A stretch of 64,000 bases of DNA from Amblyomma americanum (lineage: Eukaryota > Arthropoda > Arachnida > Ixodida > Ixodidae), in NCBI RefSeq assembly GCF_052857255.1, contig NC_135498.1:158829124-158893123 (forward strand), written 5' to 3'. Both the position numbers and the translations under genes were made by a program. Each line of letters opens with the position of its first letter. The stretch's first letter is position 1. The notes below the pieces were generated by a model, which had not been told where the DNA came from, searched no databases, and saw only the letters and a program-made list of their open reading frames with translations. This document shows, piece after piece, positions 22,201 to 35,845 of the stretch.

Positions 22201-23132
22201 GAGCATGGCGCTTTTGCTGTCCCACATTGTTAGTTGCGCTCAAGTGGTCACCTTGTAACCTGTTCATCGCTCAGAGAGCACAATGAGTGGACTGCTCAGA
22301 GCTCTTACTTTATTAATCATTTATTTCTTTTCGGTTGTTAAGCAGGGTAAGCGTAAGCATTTTACTTTATCCTACGTCAGTTCTCGCACACGAAAAAACG
22401 CACTTTCCAGCCCATTCGGTACAGCGATGAGGTTGATGCTCTGGATACCACACAGCGTAATGTAAAGGACAGAACTGTTCCAAAACAAAGACTAAGGGCA
22501 TTAGTTTTTCTTGCTGAGACACAAACAGCGTAAGTTTTGTAACGCTGGATGCAAAATGAATTGCAACGGCTTTTTGTTGCATCAGGCATTCCTAACTTCA
22601 TTATTGCTGTCTTTGCAGTGGAAGAGGAGGCCGAAAAACAAAGTGCACGAGGTATTTTCCATCGTCTTACAGCCTAATAAAAAAAAAACGAAGGATAAAG
22701 TTTGGTAAATGAATGGCAACGAGGAAAAGAATAATTCGTAAACGGTGTCCCAAGTAAATTAAGCTATGTTTTAAGAAAGCGCGTCGTAGGCGAGTAAAAC
22801 AGAGTGCAGTAGGGAACCATATCTCATACAGTTAATATGACTGCATTTAATGTGATCTGAGAAGGTTGGGGCTTTGGCCTATCGCCATCGTCCAATTGAG
22901 TTTCAGTAGCTAGAGACCGTATTCTAGAAGCGTTCAATAAGTGGTCGTTTTCTATTGCGGTCCGCACCATTTGATTTTTTCCCAAATTAGGATGTTACGG
23001 CTGAGTGACGACAGGTAGCTGATCAGTAATTCCAGCAAAGTTGTTAAGCCTAAACCTGCACAAGTCATTGTGGCAGTAATTGTATTTTGGAACTGAATGA
23101 TATTATATATGCTACAAATATTGAAAATGTAT

Positions 23133-23700
23133 TTGAGAGAGAGAGAGAGAATGAAAAGGAAACGCAGGGAGGTTAACCAGATGTGAGTCTCCGGTTTGGT
23201 ACCCTACACTGGGGATGGCGGATAGGGGTTAGAAGGATGACAGAGAGGAAAACGCAAAAAAAGGAGCGTGCACACATGGAGACACACACACACAAGGCGT
23301 TCCAGTTAGTCTGTCACACAGGCCGGTAGATTGTAAGAAGCGCAAAAGCGCTTGCACGGCCTTCTTCTGCGGCGGTAGGTCCTTTCGATGTTGTAGAATT
23401 CTTTTTTCGGATAGCGGTTGGTCGTCCAGTTGGTCAAGTTCGTGGCTAAGGCATGCCCTCTGTGGACTGTACTGCGGGCAGGAGCACAATATATGGCCAA
23501 TTGATTCTTCATGGCCGCAGTGGTCACAGGTTGGGGTGTCGAACATCCCTATGCGGAAGGCATAGGCTTTAGTAAAGGCAACACCCAACCAAAGTCGATA
23601 TAAAAGCGTGGCGTCTCTACGGCGAAGCTGTGATGGCGCTCGAAGACTGCGTAAGAAAGCTGAAATAGGCGGCAGCGCTGGATTTGAAGGCGGTGGGAGC
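23133..23700 (-). mobile_element. 5'-truncated LINE 3' end with (TC)n tail
   Basis: The minus-strand ORF reaching 23229 contains YRLWLGVAFTKAYAFRIG, then CDHCGHEESIGHILCSC. This is the C-terminal zinc-finger-like segment found after RNase H in I/Jockey-type LINEs. The 3' UTR runs into a GAGAGA tract on the plus strand (23132-23152), i.e. a TC tail on the sense strand. The rest of ORF2 is missing. Confidence 0.7.
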
Positions 23701-24291
23701 TTCTGTGCATCTATATAATTAGTGCTATCAGGATCGGTGGCGGGGCCGTTTCCCAGTTTTTTTTTTTTTTAGCTAGAGAACGCACCCAGTTTAAGCCGCG
23801 CCTATATAGACGTGTCCACTTTACGGATCCGTCCCGAGTACGGGCCAAAGGATTGTGTGCCATACATCATTTGACAACAGGAAGCATCTGGGGGACAAGC
23901 TTTCGGGCTGTCGACGACCCGACAAAGTGGTGCAGGCGCGATGTGTTACCGTTCTGTTAACATAATAATTCGTTGTCGACTTCAGACTATTTTCCCCTTA
24001 GAACCATTTTAATAGTCCATGTCATTATGCTACTGCTTTCTTGAGAAACTCGTTATTTTTACTATTCGCTTTCTAAAGTTCCGCCTTCGAAAATATTCCG
24101 GAGCGATTTATAATGAAAACATTGGTGAAAGTACTGGAACAAATTTTCCATGCTTCAAATATTTGGTTCACGGGTGCTGTGCTCCTGAAAGAGAAGTATA
24201 TTGCCTACTTTTGTGCATACGCGTTTGTGCGGTTTGTGTGTCAACGGAATGCACCCGGCAAGTCTGTGCCTTCTCCATTTTCTTCCCTCAG

Positions 24292-24423
24292 GTTACCACG
24301 GTACCGGGGGAGAGCTGACGGTCAGTTCGGCCAAATATCATTCGTACGTGCTGGAAGCCTTCCTCGAAGCCGGAAAAGAGATGGGATACAACATCGTCGA
24401 CTCCAACGCCGGGGAGCAGACAG
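24292..24423 (+). CDS. GMC oxidoreductase exon 3 of those found
   Basis: Phase 1 in (CCTCAG|GTTACC), phase 1 out (ACAG|GTGGGG). Encodes GYHGTGGELTVSSAKYHSYVLEAFLEAGKEMGYNIVDSNAGEQT, the substrate-side segment after signature 1 in GMC enzymes. Confidence 0.92.
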
Positions 24424-27400
24424 GTGGGGAAAGGCACCTTGCTTACATCGGTACCAACGCCATTTCCGTCATATCATGGGCAGATACACGAGATAAAATG
24501 GCCATTCAGAGGCTTGCTAAGGGGGCTAAAAATGTGCACTTCCTCAAAAAGGCGTTATCAAATAGAGAGATGTACAGCCATGACCAAAAGCTTGCGGTGT
24601 GTGGATTCACAGAAAAAAGGCTGCCACCATCTGGAAGACGTTGAAGTAACGAGCGTAAGCTCTTTTGTTTACTAGATGAAGAAAGCGAAAAAGAACGCGC
24701 CGCTCGTGTCGAGAAACGGAATGTAATACCCTTTGAAACAGGGTGGATTACCACCATGCTCGTCTACGCGTTTGCGCACGCTGCCTAGCGGAACAATCGC
24801 CGCCTAGCGCCATCGATCAATGAAATTACGATGCACGTGTACCCATTGTTGAGTGAGTTGCACCCACTCAAGATATGTTCCAAACGGAATTTGCTTCTTT
24901 GCGGGGGTCAAGGTGTGCCTTGCATTCTGCTTGCGGTGCTGTATGGTAGCGCTCAATTAGTAAATGCACGTATACAATATTTACATATTATTTTATTGTC
25001 TCTTTATTTCTATACCACAACGCATAGGGTTTTATTTCCCTACCAAATTCGCTTTACAACGGTCCCCGGTTGGGTGCCCGTTGTTGTCTGAGAATATATA
25101 GAGAAACGAATGCATACATGTAGAGCGGTCTCGTAACGGGATAGTTTTCCTACCCGTTTTAGAATATTTTTTGGTGAGGGGGTTAAGGGATGATTGGGCG
25201 CAACCAATACTAATGGCCACCATCTTGAATTTGAGAAACCGAAACTATGCCGCCATTTCCTCCCCTGACGTCATACTCACATAGTTCCCCCTCTATTCAC
25301 CATATTGGACCGTGTACGTCATCACTGGCCCGCGGCAGGTGGTTGTTTCTACAATGCTATTGCAGATGGCACAACAAGTCTCAATGCGAGATGCTCTGTG
25401 TTCTAGTTGCAGCCACAGATGGAGCTTTGATCTCAGGGTGGTAGGAGACATCATGAAATCTCGAAACGTGATGAGTGGTTGCTGCCACAGATGGCGCTGT
25501 GATGAAGGGTGGTAGCAGACCTCACGCAATCTCGAATCGTGATGAGTAAGAGCTTACGCTCTTAAAAAAATAACGCTATTTTGTGTTGTCTCGCTGGTCA
25601 GTCAGCTGGCATTTTTGCAGAGGATATTGGCCTTGCAGAGGTTGTTGGCCTCCTTAGCTCAATCTCATTGAAGTTAATGTTTTTCCGCGAATCCATATTC
25701 CGCAAACTTTTGTCCATGACTTTACATGGCAGTTCGATAATTAAATTACCATCTGCCTAGAGCTGGACACCAGCCAGTTCTTGTCCATTTTTAAGGGTGC
25801 CCAAATTTTGCCTGAATGATTTTTTCGCACCTTAGGGAGGACTCATATCGGTAAGGTCGAGGGTGCTTCGATAAATGAGCAGCCTTGGTGAAAAGTTCTC
25901 TGGCTAACGAGCTTGCTACATAGCCATGTAACTGGACTTTTCTTCACCCCTGAATACTCCCATCGCTGCTGCGGTATGGGCGCGAGCTCGTCTGACCCTC
26001 CAGAGAGCTGGAAACTAGGTCGCACAATACCAACCTCAGTGTAGGGAGTAGCATCCCCCAAGCCCCGATGGGAAATAACGACCGAGAGTACACATTCACA
26101 ATCAGTACCGTGCACATGCATGGGAAGAATATTGTGGTGAAGTGACGGCTCTCGCTGTCTGAAAGCTTAAGGGCCAAATTTTAGAACGTTCCTCGCTTTA
26201 CGTAGTTGTTCTACTTCAAATGAGGAGCCATCCATGCATCCTTAACTCAAGCAAGAGTTGCACGGGGCATCTAACTGTAGAAGCACCCTTAGCCGCTCCT
26301 TTGGTAAGGAGGTCCTGAGAGTGGCAGGGAGCCACTTATACGTGTATAATGTCGCGAATATCTGTGGAAAAATGAAAATACTTTCCTGTGTATTGAGAAA
26401 TTCAAGCAAGCATCGAAATTTCTGTGTTCACCTGGAGGTACGTTCGTTTTGCATTTTACACGTGTTATTCTAACGGTCCAAGTGCCTTGGAAGGAAAACA
26501 TGTCTGTCTGGCAACCTCAAGCAGTTCAAGTGCAATGCCAGAGGCGAGTGTTTCGTCCTGCGCCGAGCTTTCAATACGTTCTAGTGTTTCTTGTTTGTGC
26601 CATCATAACTGAAGAGTTCCTTTATACGAAAGAGAAAAGACCACTGCTGAGCGCGCTTGTCGGCAAACGCCGATATTCGGTTGAAAATGATCAATCGGAC
26701 GCGGTGTCATTGAGATAGAATACAGCGGACGGAAGCATATCGCTCCAGCGCACGCACACATCACTCAAACTGAGCCGCACTGAAAACTGAGCCGCATTGA
26801 AGTCGTCAATCTTGCATGCAGCGGGTACAATGTATAGCGTGCAAGAAGCCAACATTGCGTACCCGGTGTCACCGCAGCTGCCGGAGTCACCCTAATGTGC
26901 ACGTGTGCAGAGCCAGAGGTCGTGGAGAGAAGCATTCTTTCAGGGGCAGGCAGCGAGACAAGGAATCATGAAGATAACGTTGTGTCTACCTTTAGAAAAG
27001 AACGCTCCAGAGTAAGCCTCAGAATGCTTTTTAGTAAGGCTTGTTTGCCTTCCAATTCGGGGAGCGGCACATAATTCATCCTCACTTAGGGAAGCATAGT
27101 TTAAAAAATTGGCCCTAAGATTCTTGCGATAATTCAACTCCGCTTTCCCATGCAGCGTCTGCCTCCACTGCCTTGATTTATGGTGACGACATAACAGCCT
27201 TCGATACGTGTCACCTAATCACGCAGGGAGACTAGCGAGGACCGTAACCAGATAAAACAACACGCTTCACATTCATTAGTTTCAAGGGGGGGGAAAATAA
27301 GTGTCTAATCAAGAAGTCATCAAGCAAACACCAAGCAAACTTTACAGAAACTTTTCTCGAGAAACGTGAGCAAGTTAAGAAAACGACTTGGAGAAAATGG

Positions 27401-27460
27401 ACACGCGCTGAAGCCGCTTGGGATATCGATGTCTGGTGTACTCGCTTCACAATATCGCAG
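24424..27460 (+). other. GMC intron 3
   Basis: 3.0 kb, GTGGGG to CGCAG. Contains an imperfect two-unit tandem repeat at 25407-25546. No other element recognised. Confidence 0.8.
25407..25546. repeat. Two-copy tandem repeat, about 71 bp unit
   Basis: Both units share GCCACAGATGG, AGGGTGGTAG and AATCTCGAA followed by CGTGATGAG; the second copy has several substitutions and small gaps. Confidence 0.7.
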
Positions 27461-27585
27461 GGTTCTGCCCGAACCAGTTTACGATGCGTGGTAAGGAGCG
27501 ATGGTCCACTTCAAAGGCCTTCGTGATTCCCGTGGCAGGAGATAGACCCAATCTTCACGTCTCCCTCTTCTCCATGGCGACCAGG
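27461..27585 (+). CDS. GMC oxidoreductase exon 4 of those found
   Basis: Phase 1 in (CGCAG|GGTTC), phase 0 out (ACCAGG|GTGAGT). Encodes GFCPNQFTMRGKERWSTSKAF then VAGDRPNLHVSLFSMATR. The STSKAF and RPNLHV positions align with the family S-T-(A/S)-K-A-F and R-x-N-L-x-V core. Confidence 0.92.
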
Positions 27586-29205
27586 GTGAGTTCGCTGGTT
27601 CTCCGTCTGAGCAGACAATTGAAGAGAGCAAAGTTAAGAGCATACCTTGCACTGCGCGGTGAAATTGAGAGTAGCAAATTCTTTTGTGTTAAGAATCGTC
27701 TTCTACCAAGTCAGCTTGAAAGTAGCTCTGTGTGATGTATTGCAGTGATTGAACTGCAAATGCTGGCATCAGCTACCGCACAAAGAAAAATAAAGAATCG
27801 CCAAAATGCGCAGGTTGCGGCGGCATTTTCAAAATTATAATTATTGGTTCTTGCTAGCGGTGAAGGCGAGTATCAAACGTGCCTACAATTTTCTGCTTAT
27901 TCCTAGGATTATAAACGCCATTGTCGATAAATAAGACTGGTAATTTGCGGGCAGTGCTTGTGACTAGACATAGTCGCACGCAGATTATACCAAAAATCCT
28001 TCGTCTAGCTAAAGCCAATAAGCTGGATAACCTGCGATGCTGCTTATATCCCGGTGCTTATTATCATTCAAAACAAGCCCCATGGTTGAAAACTCGCTGG
28101 AATTGGAGATAGATGCGAAAATTGGTTAATATTGGATGCACTGAGGATAAATTCAAGACTGGTTTTACTTTAGTCAGATAGAGGAAGAGATTAGGCAGTT
28201 CTTAACACGAATGCCAAATATTCTGGGCTACACGGAGATTCAACAACCATATAAGAAAATCTTGTTGTCAGAACAGTGGAATAGTTTGCAGTTTTCGTTA
28301 CATTCACAGCGACAGAGTGGCTATTAAGAGCGATCAGGAACAAAAAGGCAGCACAATGCGCAACGGAATAAAGAAGGTAGGCAGAAGGAGCCTTTATAGG
28401 TGCTGCTTAAGCACGGAAATACAGTAAGGAGTATTTCTCCACATCTGCGGTCCTTGCACCAGGATTCGAGCACAAAGTCGGCCTGCTCTCCTGTGTGCTG
28501 TTATTTTGCGCTGTATTCCTTCGTAATATTCATAATAATGAGCCACATGCAATGAAACAACCTCATTTTACGCTGTCAGTTGCATCAGCACCTGACAGAG
28601 TTACATACTACAGTTCTTGATAAAACAAAACCGTGAAAACACGCGCTCTTTAGTGCCTAATACCCTTAATAATTTAAGTTGAAATGCCTCGAAAGGCTTG
28701 AAAGCATAAGGCGCCCTCAACTAGCTAGCGTTTTAGTGAGGCAACGACCATGGCAAAATCAGGAAGAGAAACTGTGCAGCAAAATAGTGAAGCGCGACAA
28801 GTTCTCCAGGCCGATGCCAAATTGGGCGCTCGTCTTATTGGAGGTTTTTGGAATTTATTTGGAATTTTCTTAAAACGGACAAACAGGCTGGCGAAAAGCT
28901 AAAGTCAGTTTTTTTGCTATTAACTTCTCCAGCACGCGGAACACCACATGGGGCGCTTCGGACTAATTTTGCACCATCTGTGGCTCTTGAACGTGCTGCG
29001 AGATGGCAGAGAACCAAGCAATATTTATTCTGGGTAAAACTTCCGCACTTGCTGCCTGCATGCGATCCCGCGAACGTGGGCTAAGTAACAGAAAGGCTTT
29101 GTAATTGCGCCAGCGCGAACACTGCAAAAAGAAACGACAGTAACACGCACAGGTATTTATCGGTAATGAATAAATTACCCATTTTTTATTCTCTTCTTCC
29201 AACAG
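27586..29205 (+). other. GMC intron 4
   Basis: 1.6 kb, GTGAGT to CAACAG. No ORF or repeat recognised. Confidence 0.8.
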
Positions 29206-29373
29206 GTGCTATTCGAAGGGAAACGTGCAGTGGGCGTCACCTTCGTCAAAGACGGCGTCGAACAGACCGCGCTGGCAGCTCGCGAGGTGATCCTGTCGGC
29301 GGGGGTCGCCAATTCGCCCAAGCTCCTCATGCTCTCTGGCGTTGGACCTAAGGAGCACCTCGAAGAAATGAAG
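29206..29373 (+). CDS. GMC oxidoreductase exon 5, signature-2-like region
   Basis: Phase 0 in and out (56 codons). Encodes VLFEGKRAVGVTFVKDG then EVILSAGVANSPKLLMLSGVG. The last part is the second GMC signature with one deviation (V where P/S/T/A is usual). This strand packs against the flavin. Confidence 0.93.
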
Positions 29374-31960
29374 GTATGATGGTGTCGCCATGTTAAGAGC
29401 AGTTAATTTTGAAGCAGAGTACATCCTTGGGGCACCGATTTGTTTTCGGTACGTTTTGTGTTTCGTGGTCAGACTGCAGAGATACTTTCAGCTATTATTA
29501 CAGAGCTCCTTTAAACAGCCAGAAAGGAAGTCTTTCCTCCGGTTTCAAGATTGACGCGTTTGAAACGAGTGAAATTCGGTGCACTTGCGCAGTCACATTT
29601 TCAGATTGCTTCGCGCTGCGCGTAGTTGTCGCTTCATACGTCAGCGCCGCAAGGACCGGACTTTAATGTCACAGCTGGCGCCGTGCTGGTAGCAGTACGA
29701 TTAATTATGCTGTGTTTATTATAAAAACTTGAAACGGAGCTGCCTAGATGAACACCTGTCACTTATAGTATGGAAGCCAAGAATCTCGGTCGTCAAAAGA
29801 TGCGCACTAAAAACACTAAACAGTTTCTCCGCTCCTTTTTTTCACTGTTCCGTAGGTTCTCTTGACGCCGGCGTGCTTCGGTTATCAGCGTAAATACGAA
29901 ACTATATCGACGTTTTGAAGAGTTCAAGAACTAAATACATAAGAGCAAGTGCCTGTTGGCGGTTGGTATTTCCAGGGCTGAATTTTCCTGCTTTTTTATG
30001 ATGTTAACCGTACAGATTCAAAAACTTTCCGACCGCTGCGCGAGCAGAACAGAGATTGTTAACCCTTCTCTAGACATCATTGAAGATTGCTGCAACGAAT
30101 AATGAAACTGGCTATGCTGCATGTGTCTTTACACTGGTTCACTTAAGCCTCTACGCATACGGAAGTAGCAAAACTATAGCTGATTTATTTGGAATTGTTC
30201 AGACTGTTTGACGAAATAGTAGTGGACCTCCCGTCTCCCCGGCCATGTCACAAACAAATAATATTTACTGTGGAGAGCATCTGCCATAAAATAACCAAAC
30301 AGAATAGTCTGAGAAAGAAAGCACTCTATGCCCGTTATCAGCCGACATGACAAATCTCACAGAAATAAAAAAAAATTGGCGGTGGTTTAGCTCTGGTTAA
30401 ACATGGAGTGACGCGATGGCTACAGCTGGCCGAGTAGAACTTGGTCCCGTGACCAACCACGTGACCAGCCACGTGATGAGCCACGGCACCGAGTCGCCGG
30501 CAGCTGCTCTGAACCACGTGACCAACCATGTCCCAGCGTGGCGGCGCCGCCACGCTGAACGCTCGAAATGCTACCGTAATGTAGCTATCGCTACAAAAAA
30601 GAAAAGTACGATGATGTCACAGCAGCCAACAGGGTGACATTTAGCTTTGTCAGCTGTGAGCAATAATCCGATTCATAGATAATGTCGTTCGTGTTCGAAC
30701 AAAATTTTACGTCGCAGTATGACAAACTAGGATATCTGTTTTGGTCACATTCTTCAGAGAAATAGAGCGCTACAAGTTCGCAGTCATCGCGATAAGCGGA
30801 GTTACAAATTACACAGTGAACGCCTTCGAGCACGCTTACTGTACTGTTTTAAGTGAAGAGCCCTTCGGGCTAGTTGATGAATCAAGAGCCCTTCGGACTA
30901 GTTGATGAATCATGCGGAATCAAAACCCGCTTCAACCAACAGACCGCGCTAAGAAGGGATGCATCACAAGGAATGGAAAATATTAAATCTAAACTGATTT
31001 GCATGAAAATTCAAACCTGAGTCCAAATTCTCAGGGCAATGTTGTTTGCTTTTTCGCCCTTCAGCAAAGCACTTTTGACACCTCTCAAGACGAAATTAAA
31101 GTTAAAAATTGAGAACGAGGGCTGTCCTCGCCCCGCAAAGATCTTGAGATTCACGGTTACGATAAGCTCCTGACAACATAGCTGAGAAGCACAGCGCGTC
31201 GCCTGAAGATTTTTGACAGGGTATGTAGAATGTAGATGGTGAAGAAGAACTAAGAAAAAGAAACTTCACAGATACGCAGCACTGGGAAATAGCAGTGCGG
31301 GTAAGCAATGTGCCGTCCGGATGAGCACATTTTGGTGACAGCGAAACCCAAAGGCTCGTTTACTGAGTGGACGCGCTATGTGGCGATGTCTAGTATGTCT
31401 GATCGCCTCGATGGGGGGGACAAAGTTTTATTTACAGGTTTCCTGCTATATATGGTATGTGTCGCGAAAATCAGTGTTAATACGGGATCGCCGCTTATCA
31501 CAATACCTTAATTACTCTACTTGTGCTCAGTTCTGGAGGTCAGTGTTCACTTATATGCCCTGGTAGTTTTTTTTTAATGCGCATGAGTAGTTGGGACCAG
31601 AAAAGGCTTGCCTAATTATTTGAAGCGGATCTCTATAGATAATCGCAGCGGGCGAATTATATCAAATCTACTGTAATTTTACTTTTATTCCTCCTGCGTC
31701 GTTATCTGAAGCAAGCCACGCCCCTGTTATTACCAGGGTCAGCCAGTAGGAGGTCCCGATGACAACATTGCAATAAAATCCAATAAAAGGAATTGTTACT
31801 TTTCACCGGCCAAGCTTGGGTATTTAACTATTCCTTTCTTTATTAGCTAGCTACCCCTGACCAAATATGGCGGAAGCAGGTTAGGCCGAGTACACAGTTT
31901 AGCATGCTTAAGCCGGTAGCCCTCGTGTGACCATCGATGACCCGTTCGCCGCCTACGCAG
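29374..31960 (+). other. GMC intron 5
   Basis: 2.6 kb, GTATGA to CGCAG. Holds a reverse-oriented copy of the CACGTG-rich repeat (30378-30600) and a two-copy 28-bp tandem duplication around AGAGCCCTTCGG (30856-30911). Confidence 0.8.
30378..30600 (-). repeat. CACGTG-rich interspersed repeat, copy 1
   Basis: Reverse complement of the units at 43444 and 43728: it starts with GTAGCGATAGCTAC on the minus strand, has a GGCGGCGCCGCCACG palindromic core, several CACGTG hexamers, the conserved GGCCGAGT/GCTGTAGC region, and ends at GTTTAACCAGAGCTAAACC. No coding capacity. It could be a SINE or a non-autonomous DNA element; no clean target duplication was found. Confidence 0.7.
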
Positions 31961-32105
31961 ATCCCTGTGCTGGCTGACCTTCCTGTGGGCAGCGATCTTC
32001 AAGATCACGTCATCGTCGGGGGCATCGGGGTGCACCTCAGGGACCCGTACAACGTCGGAGTGTCAGGGGTCAAGGCGGCGCTCGACTACTACCGCTACAA
32101 CACAG
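31961..32105 (+). CDS. GMC oxidoreductase exon 6 of those found
   Basis: Phase 0 in, phase 1 out (ACAG|GTGAGG). Encodes IPVLADLPVGSDLQDHV then VSGVKAALDYYRYNTG. VG-x-x-LQDHV is the highly conserved GMC stretch after signature 2. Confidence 0.93.
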
Positions 32106-33474
32106 GTGAGGGTGCATGCATCGCAGTACGACAAAAATATCTGCGCGCATCGTAGCAAATACCTTGGAATTACTTGTGTGTGTGCTGCCAAGCGAAATAA
32201 CCTGTGTGCTGGTCAGCCGTATATTCATCTGCCCGCTGCGCACGTTGTATCACCCCATTACGGGAAGGTGCTTTTAGCATACATTAATAACCACTGTTGT
32301 CTGATGTGCAGGCAATAACTACCTCAATGGTGCATGTAAGTAGTTAATTTAATATAATTCGTTTAGATGCAGAAAGATGCTATCGATGACAAAAATTGTC
32401 AAGACGCGGGAAAGGAAGCCGAGGCTTATAACACTTGTCCGGTGGCTCGTGGCTACACTTGTGGAGATGAAAAGCGGACTTATGTGTTGTAATATGTGGA
32501 CATGAAATGCGATTATCATTGCTAGACACTATATACACGTGCCTAGAACAGTTTTTGCACGTCCTCTAGTCCTTCCTTCTTGTTTCAAGATTAACATGGG
32601 CACAGATGTGTGATCCCGGTCACTATGCTAGCAAATGGAACTAATACAAGCAACGTTTACGCAGGCATTTCGTTAAATAAAAAATGGGGGAATATTTTAT
32701 TACACTTGCTTTTTCATACTCGCTGATCAAGTATCTGATTATTTAATACTATTGCATACCTTGCAGGTAGGAACTACAGGGTAGCAATGAAGACACTTTT
32801 TTCCTCACTCGCTGTGGCATCATTGTGGCATCACTCGCTGTGGCATCACTCGCTGTGGCATCATTGTGCGTGACAACAAAACACGAGAAGCGAAACTTGC
32901 CATTGCTGCGAAATTTCGACGGGACTGGAATTTTTTAACGGAATTCAGCAGTCAGGGAAACGTCAACAATCATTCAAGACAAAAACAGTTACTGGAAGCA
33001 GTGCTCCTTCCCGCATTCCAGTAGACAGCATTGTCATTTTCAGAAGTGATTTTATGGATAAATATGTGAAAGTTAGCCATCGGCTTTGGTGAGAGGAAAG
33101 TCGCACCCTTAACATAGCCTTTCAATAAGTGCAAGGTGGTAAGGGTATATCTAGGCGCACCTTCTTTGTAGTAATATCTGAAGAATATAATACATAGAAA
33201 CGGGTGATTTGCGAGGTTTAAATAAATTCTGCCAGATTTTGTACCTCAGCTTTAATGCTGCGCATCCGCTCGTCATGCGAGGCCCTTTTTTATGAAACCA
33301 GTGTCAAACATGAAAGACTAGTAAAACCACGGGCGCAGTTCATCTGGTCTGCCAGCCGCACTTACCGGAGTGGGTGGCGGCGAGGCGTGTTGTGTGAGCG
33401 GGAGTAGGCCTGGTGTGAACGGAGAGATAAACCTAAAGTCATAGTGAAGAAGACCACAATGACGTTGTGCATAG
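32106..33474 (+). other. GMC intron 6
   Basis: 1.4 kb, GTGAGG to ATAG. Contains a short array of TCACTCGCTGTGGCA units at 32805-32868. Nothing else recognised. Confidence 0.75.
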
Positions 33475-33638
33475 GTTCTTGGACCCTACCTGCCGGCGCT
33501 GAGGCCGTGGCGTTCGTGAAGACCAAGTACGCGAACGCCAGCGAGGACTACCCGGACGTTGAGATCATGCTCATCGCTGTGCCGCCAAGCTCGTCCTTCG
33601 TCGAGACATATCTCACCGGACAGGGTCTCAAGCAGGAG
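33475..33638 (+). CDS. GMC oxidoreductase exon 7 of those found
   Basis: Phase 1 in (ATAG|GTTCTTGG), phase 0 out (CAGGAG|GTGAGG). Encodes GSWTLPAGAEAVAFVKTKYAN, then EDYPDVEIMLIAVPPSS, the segment where the family has E-x-x-x-F and D-x-P-D-(I/V)-(E/Q). Confidence 0.92.
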
Positions 33639-35845
33639 GTGAGGCACGACGAAGGCGCCTGTGCCAGCAAATACAAATCCGCCTTGAGTGGACACTGAGA
33701 AAAACGTTTTGTGGTGAAAATCCGTTGGTGGGCGTGCCAGACCGCGCTGAAATTTGCTCGGCAGCGAAAGATGCACCCACTGCTCAGAAAACTTGATTTT
33801 AAAAAAACGCAACTTTTTCCCGTTTTTCCAATTATTACAACGACGTAAAGGCTGAAAAAGACTCAGCGATTGCTATTTGCAAGTGAAAGACCGTGTAGCC
33901 AGCCTCAGAGATCCGGTTTTATTTGCCTTGACGTCATCACGCCTTTGCGAAATCGAGTGATGATGGCGATAACTGTATTTAGTTTTTTTCTCACACTCAA
34001 CTTTTTAACAGCTCTGTTTTGACAGACAGTAGCCTCAATGTCATTAGGTCATGGAAGAAAGAACGTTTAATTGTTACTGGAGATGTCTGCCTGGCAGTTC
34101 GCAGGCTACTGCCGGTGAGGGCGAAAAAAATGAAAACGATCCCCGACTCGCGCACTCATAGCACACATGATTTTCAAAGGGAACGTATAAGGCTTTTGTA
34201 CTTAGGGTCATTTGACAAGGCTTTTATTCCAGCTTCCACGGTGGCTCGGCGGTCATGGCGCTCAGCTGCTGACCCGAAAGACGCGGCTTCTATCCCGGCA
34301 GTGGCGGTCGCATTTCGATAAAGGATAAATACTAGAGACCTGTGTATTGTACGATGTCAGTGCATGAGAAAGAACCCCAGGTGGTCTAAATTAACCAGAG
34401 CCCCCCAATACGGTGTTCCTCATAGCGTGGTACAGTTTGGGACATTAGACACCATAAAACGGAGGTGAAACGAATCTTTCATCCCACGCGACGCGCAAGT
34501 TGTGCCATGAACGGACCAATTGCCGGCTCCAGGGTGCAGTCCCGACAGACACAGCAGTTTCTAACCATCTCTGGTATGCTGTAGAATTACGACTGCTACA
34601 GATTAAATGTTGAAGGTCTGTCTACAGCCCATGTAGGGCACAGTTTACTGCTAGAGGAGTCTATTTTGTGGGGGAAATAGTTATAGGATGCGTAGCGTCG
34701 TGGTGAATCGGATGCAGGAAATCGCGGTCATGCCTAGCTAGGTTGCATGACTTGGGAAAATCATCCGTCGGGTCGATGCGATGTAGAGTCTGTGCTGACG
34801 GTCCGTGTCAAACCTCGGAGAGAGTGTAAACTGCTAGGCTGGAGCTGCCACATACCTCACTCCATCAGCTTGAGAGGAAGAAATGGTTATCACACCGGAT
34901 CAACCACCAGGGTAAATTGCAAGCAGATTCCAGCCTCAATTTGTCCTCAGTGTCTCTTTTGAGTTCGAGTTTCTTTCAGCTGTAAAGCACCTCCCCCTCC
35001 CGAAAGAAAGGGAATAAAGAAAGAAAAATACAATAATTCGTTTCAACTGCCTGCGACTAGGATGCGGATATCAACAGTGACCAAGCTGTGAAGCACATAT
35101 TTACAGGAATAATATCCTGTTGTTTTCTGGATAATTAAATCCGAGTTGTGCGTATACTAGATACATTCTTTATTTCAGACACCGCCTGTTTTTATATTGT
35201 CGCTAGCCAAGGAGAACAGTGTATGGGAGAACTCATGGATGAGGTCGGTCCTGTTTAATCCCAGAACCAGGTTGATCCCGAGCGCGCCTTTTGAGCTAAC
35301 CGCCGCTCGTCGTTTCGGGCTAATCGTCGTTTCGACTAAGCGCGGAGGCCGCGTTGTGCTAGGCACGTTGCAAAATGTCCTTTAAAATCAACTTGATCAC
35401 TTATATCGCGCTATCATCTACTGCACCACTTCTTAGAGTCTCGGCCGATAGCAAAGTTGCTAGTTGATAGCCTATTAACCAATAGTGTGCCATTCAGCTG
35501 AAGCGATACGGAGACTACAAATCACAAAAAATGAACCTTATTTTCGATATCGTCACAATTACTATGAATCAAACCACGTTCACTGAAGGCGTCGGCGATT
35601 TCTTTGCAACCTAGCCTGTACGCCAACAGCCTCCTTATCCCTGAAGCTTCCTAACTACATCCGCACACCGAGGGCGAATAGCGACATTCCACAAAGCGGA
35701 CAAACGATGTCCTAATATACGGGCCTATGACGTCATGGACTCTATGGTTCTGTCGTGCCTCTTGTTATATTATTTTAAAAAGCCCCTGTGGCGCTTTTTG
35801 TATATGTGACCATGAAGACGATGATGTGTGCGCTGTGTTGTGCAG
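33639..35845 (+). other. GMC intron 7
   Basis: 2.2 kb, GTGAGG to TGCAG. Carries a nearly complete SINE at 34232-34457. The remainder shows nothing recognisable. Confidence 0.8.
34232..34457 (+). mobile_element. tRNA-derived SINE (ixodid type), nearly full length
   Basis: The tRNA-like head has an A-box-like TGGCTCGGCGGTCATGG and a decayed B box (GGCTTCTATCC). The body has GACCTGTGTATTGTACGATG, TCAGTGCATGAGAAAG, AACCCCAGGTGGTC and a tail through CATAAAACGG. The body matches pieces at 11690 and, inverted, at about 44200. I recall such tRNA-derived SINEs as abundant in ixodid ticks; family naming is left open. Confidence 0.7.

Larger units (their letters stand above)
13083..24291 (+). other. 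GMC intron 2 (11.2 kb)
   Basis: Donor GTAAGG, acceptor CCTCAG. It hosts Ty3 element 2 (13241-18530), a LINE 3' fragment (about 23133-23700), a 24-bp palindrome at 20684-20707 and a GC-rich stretch at 21560-22160. Segments 18535-20680 and 20710-21180 are AT-rich with nothing recognised. Confidence 0.85.
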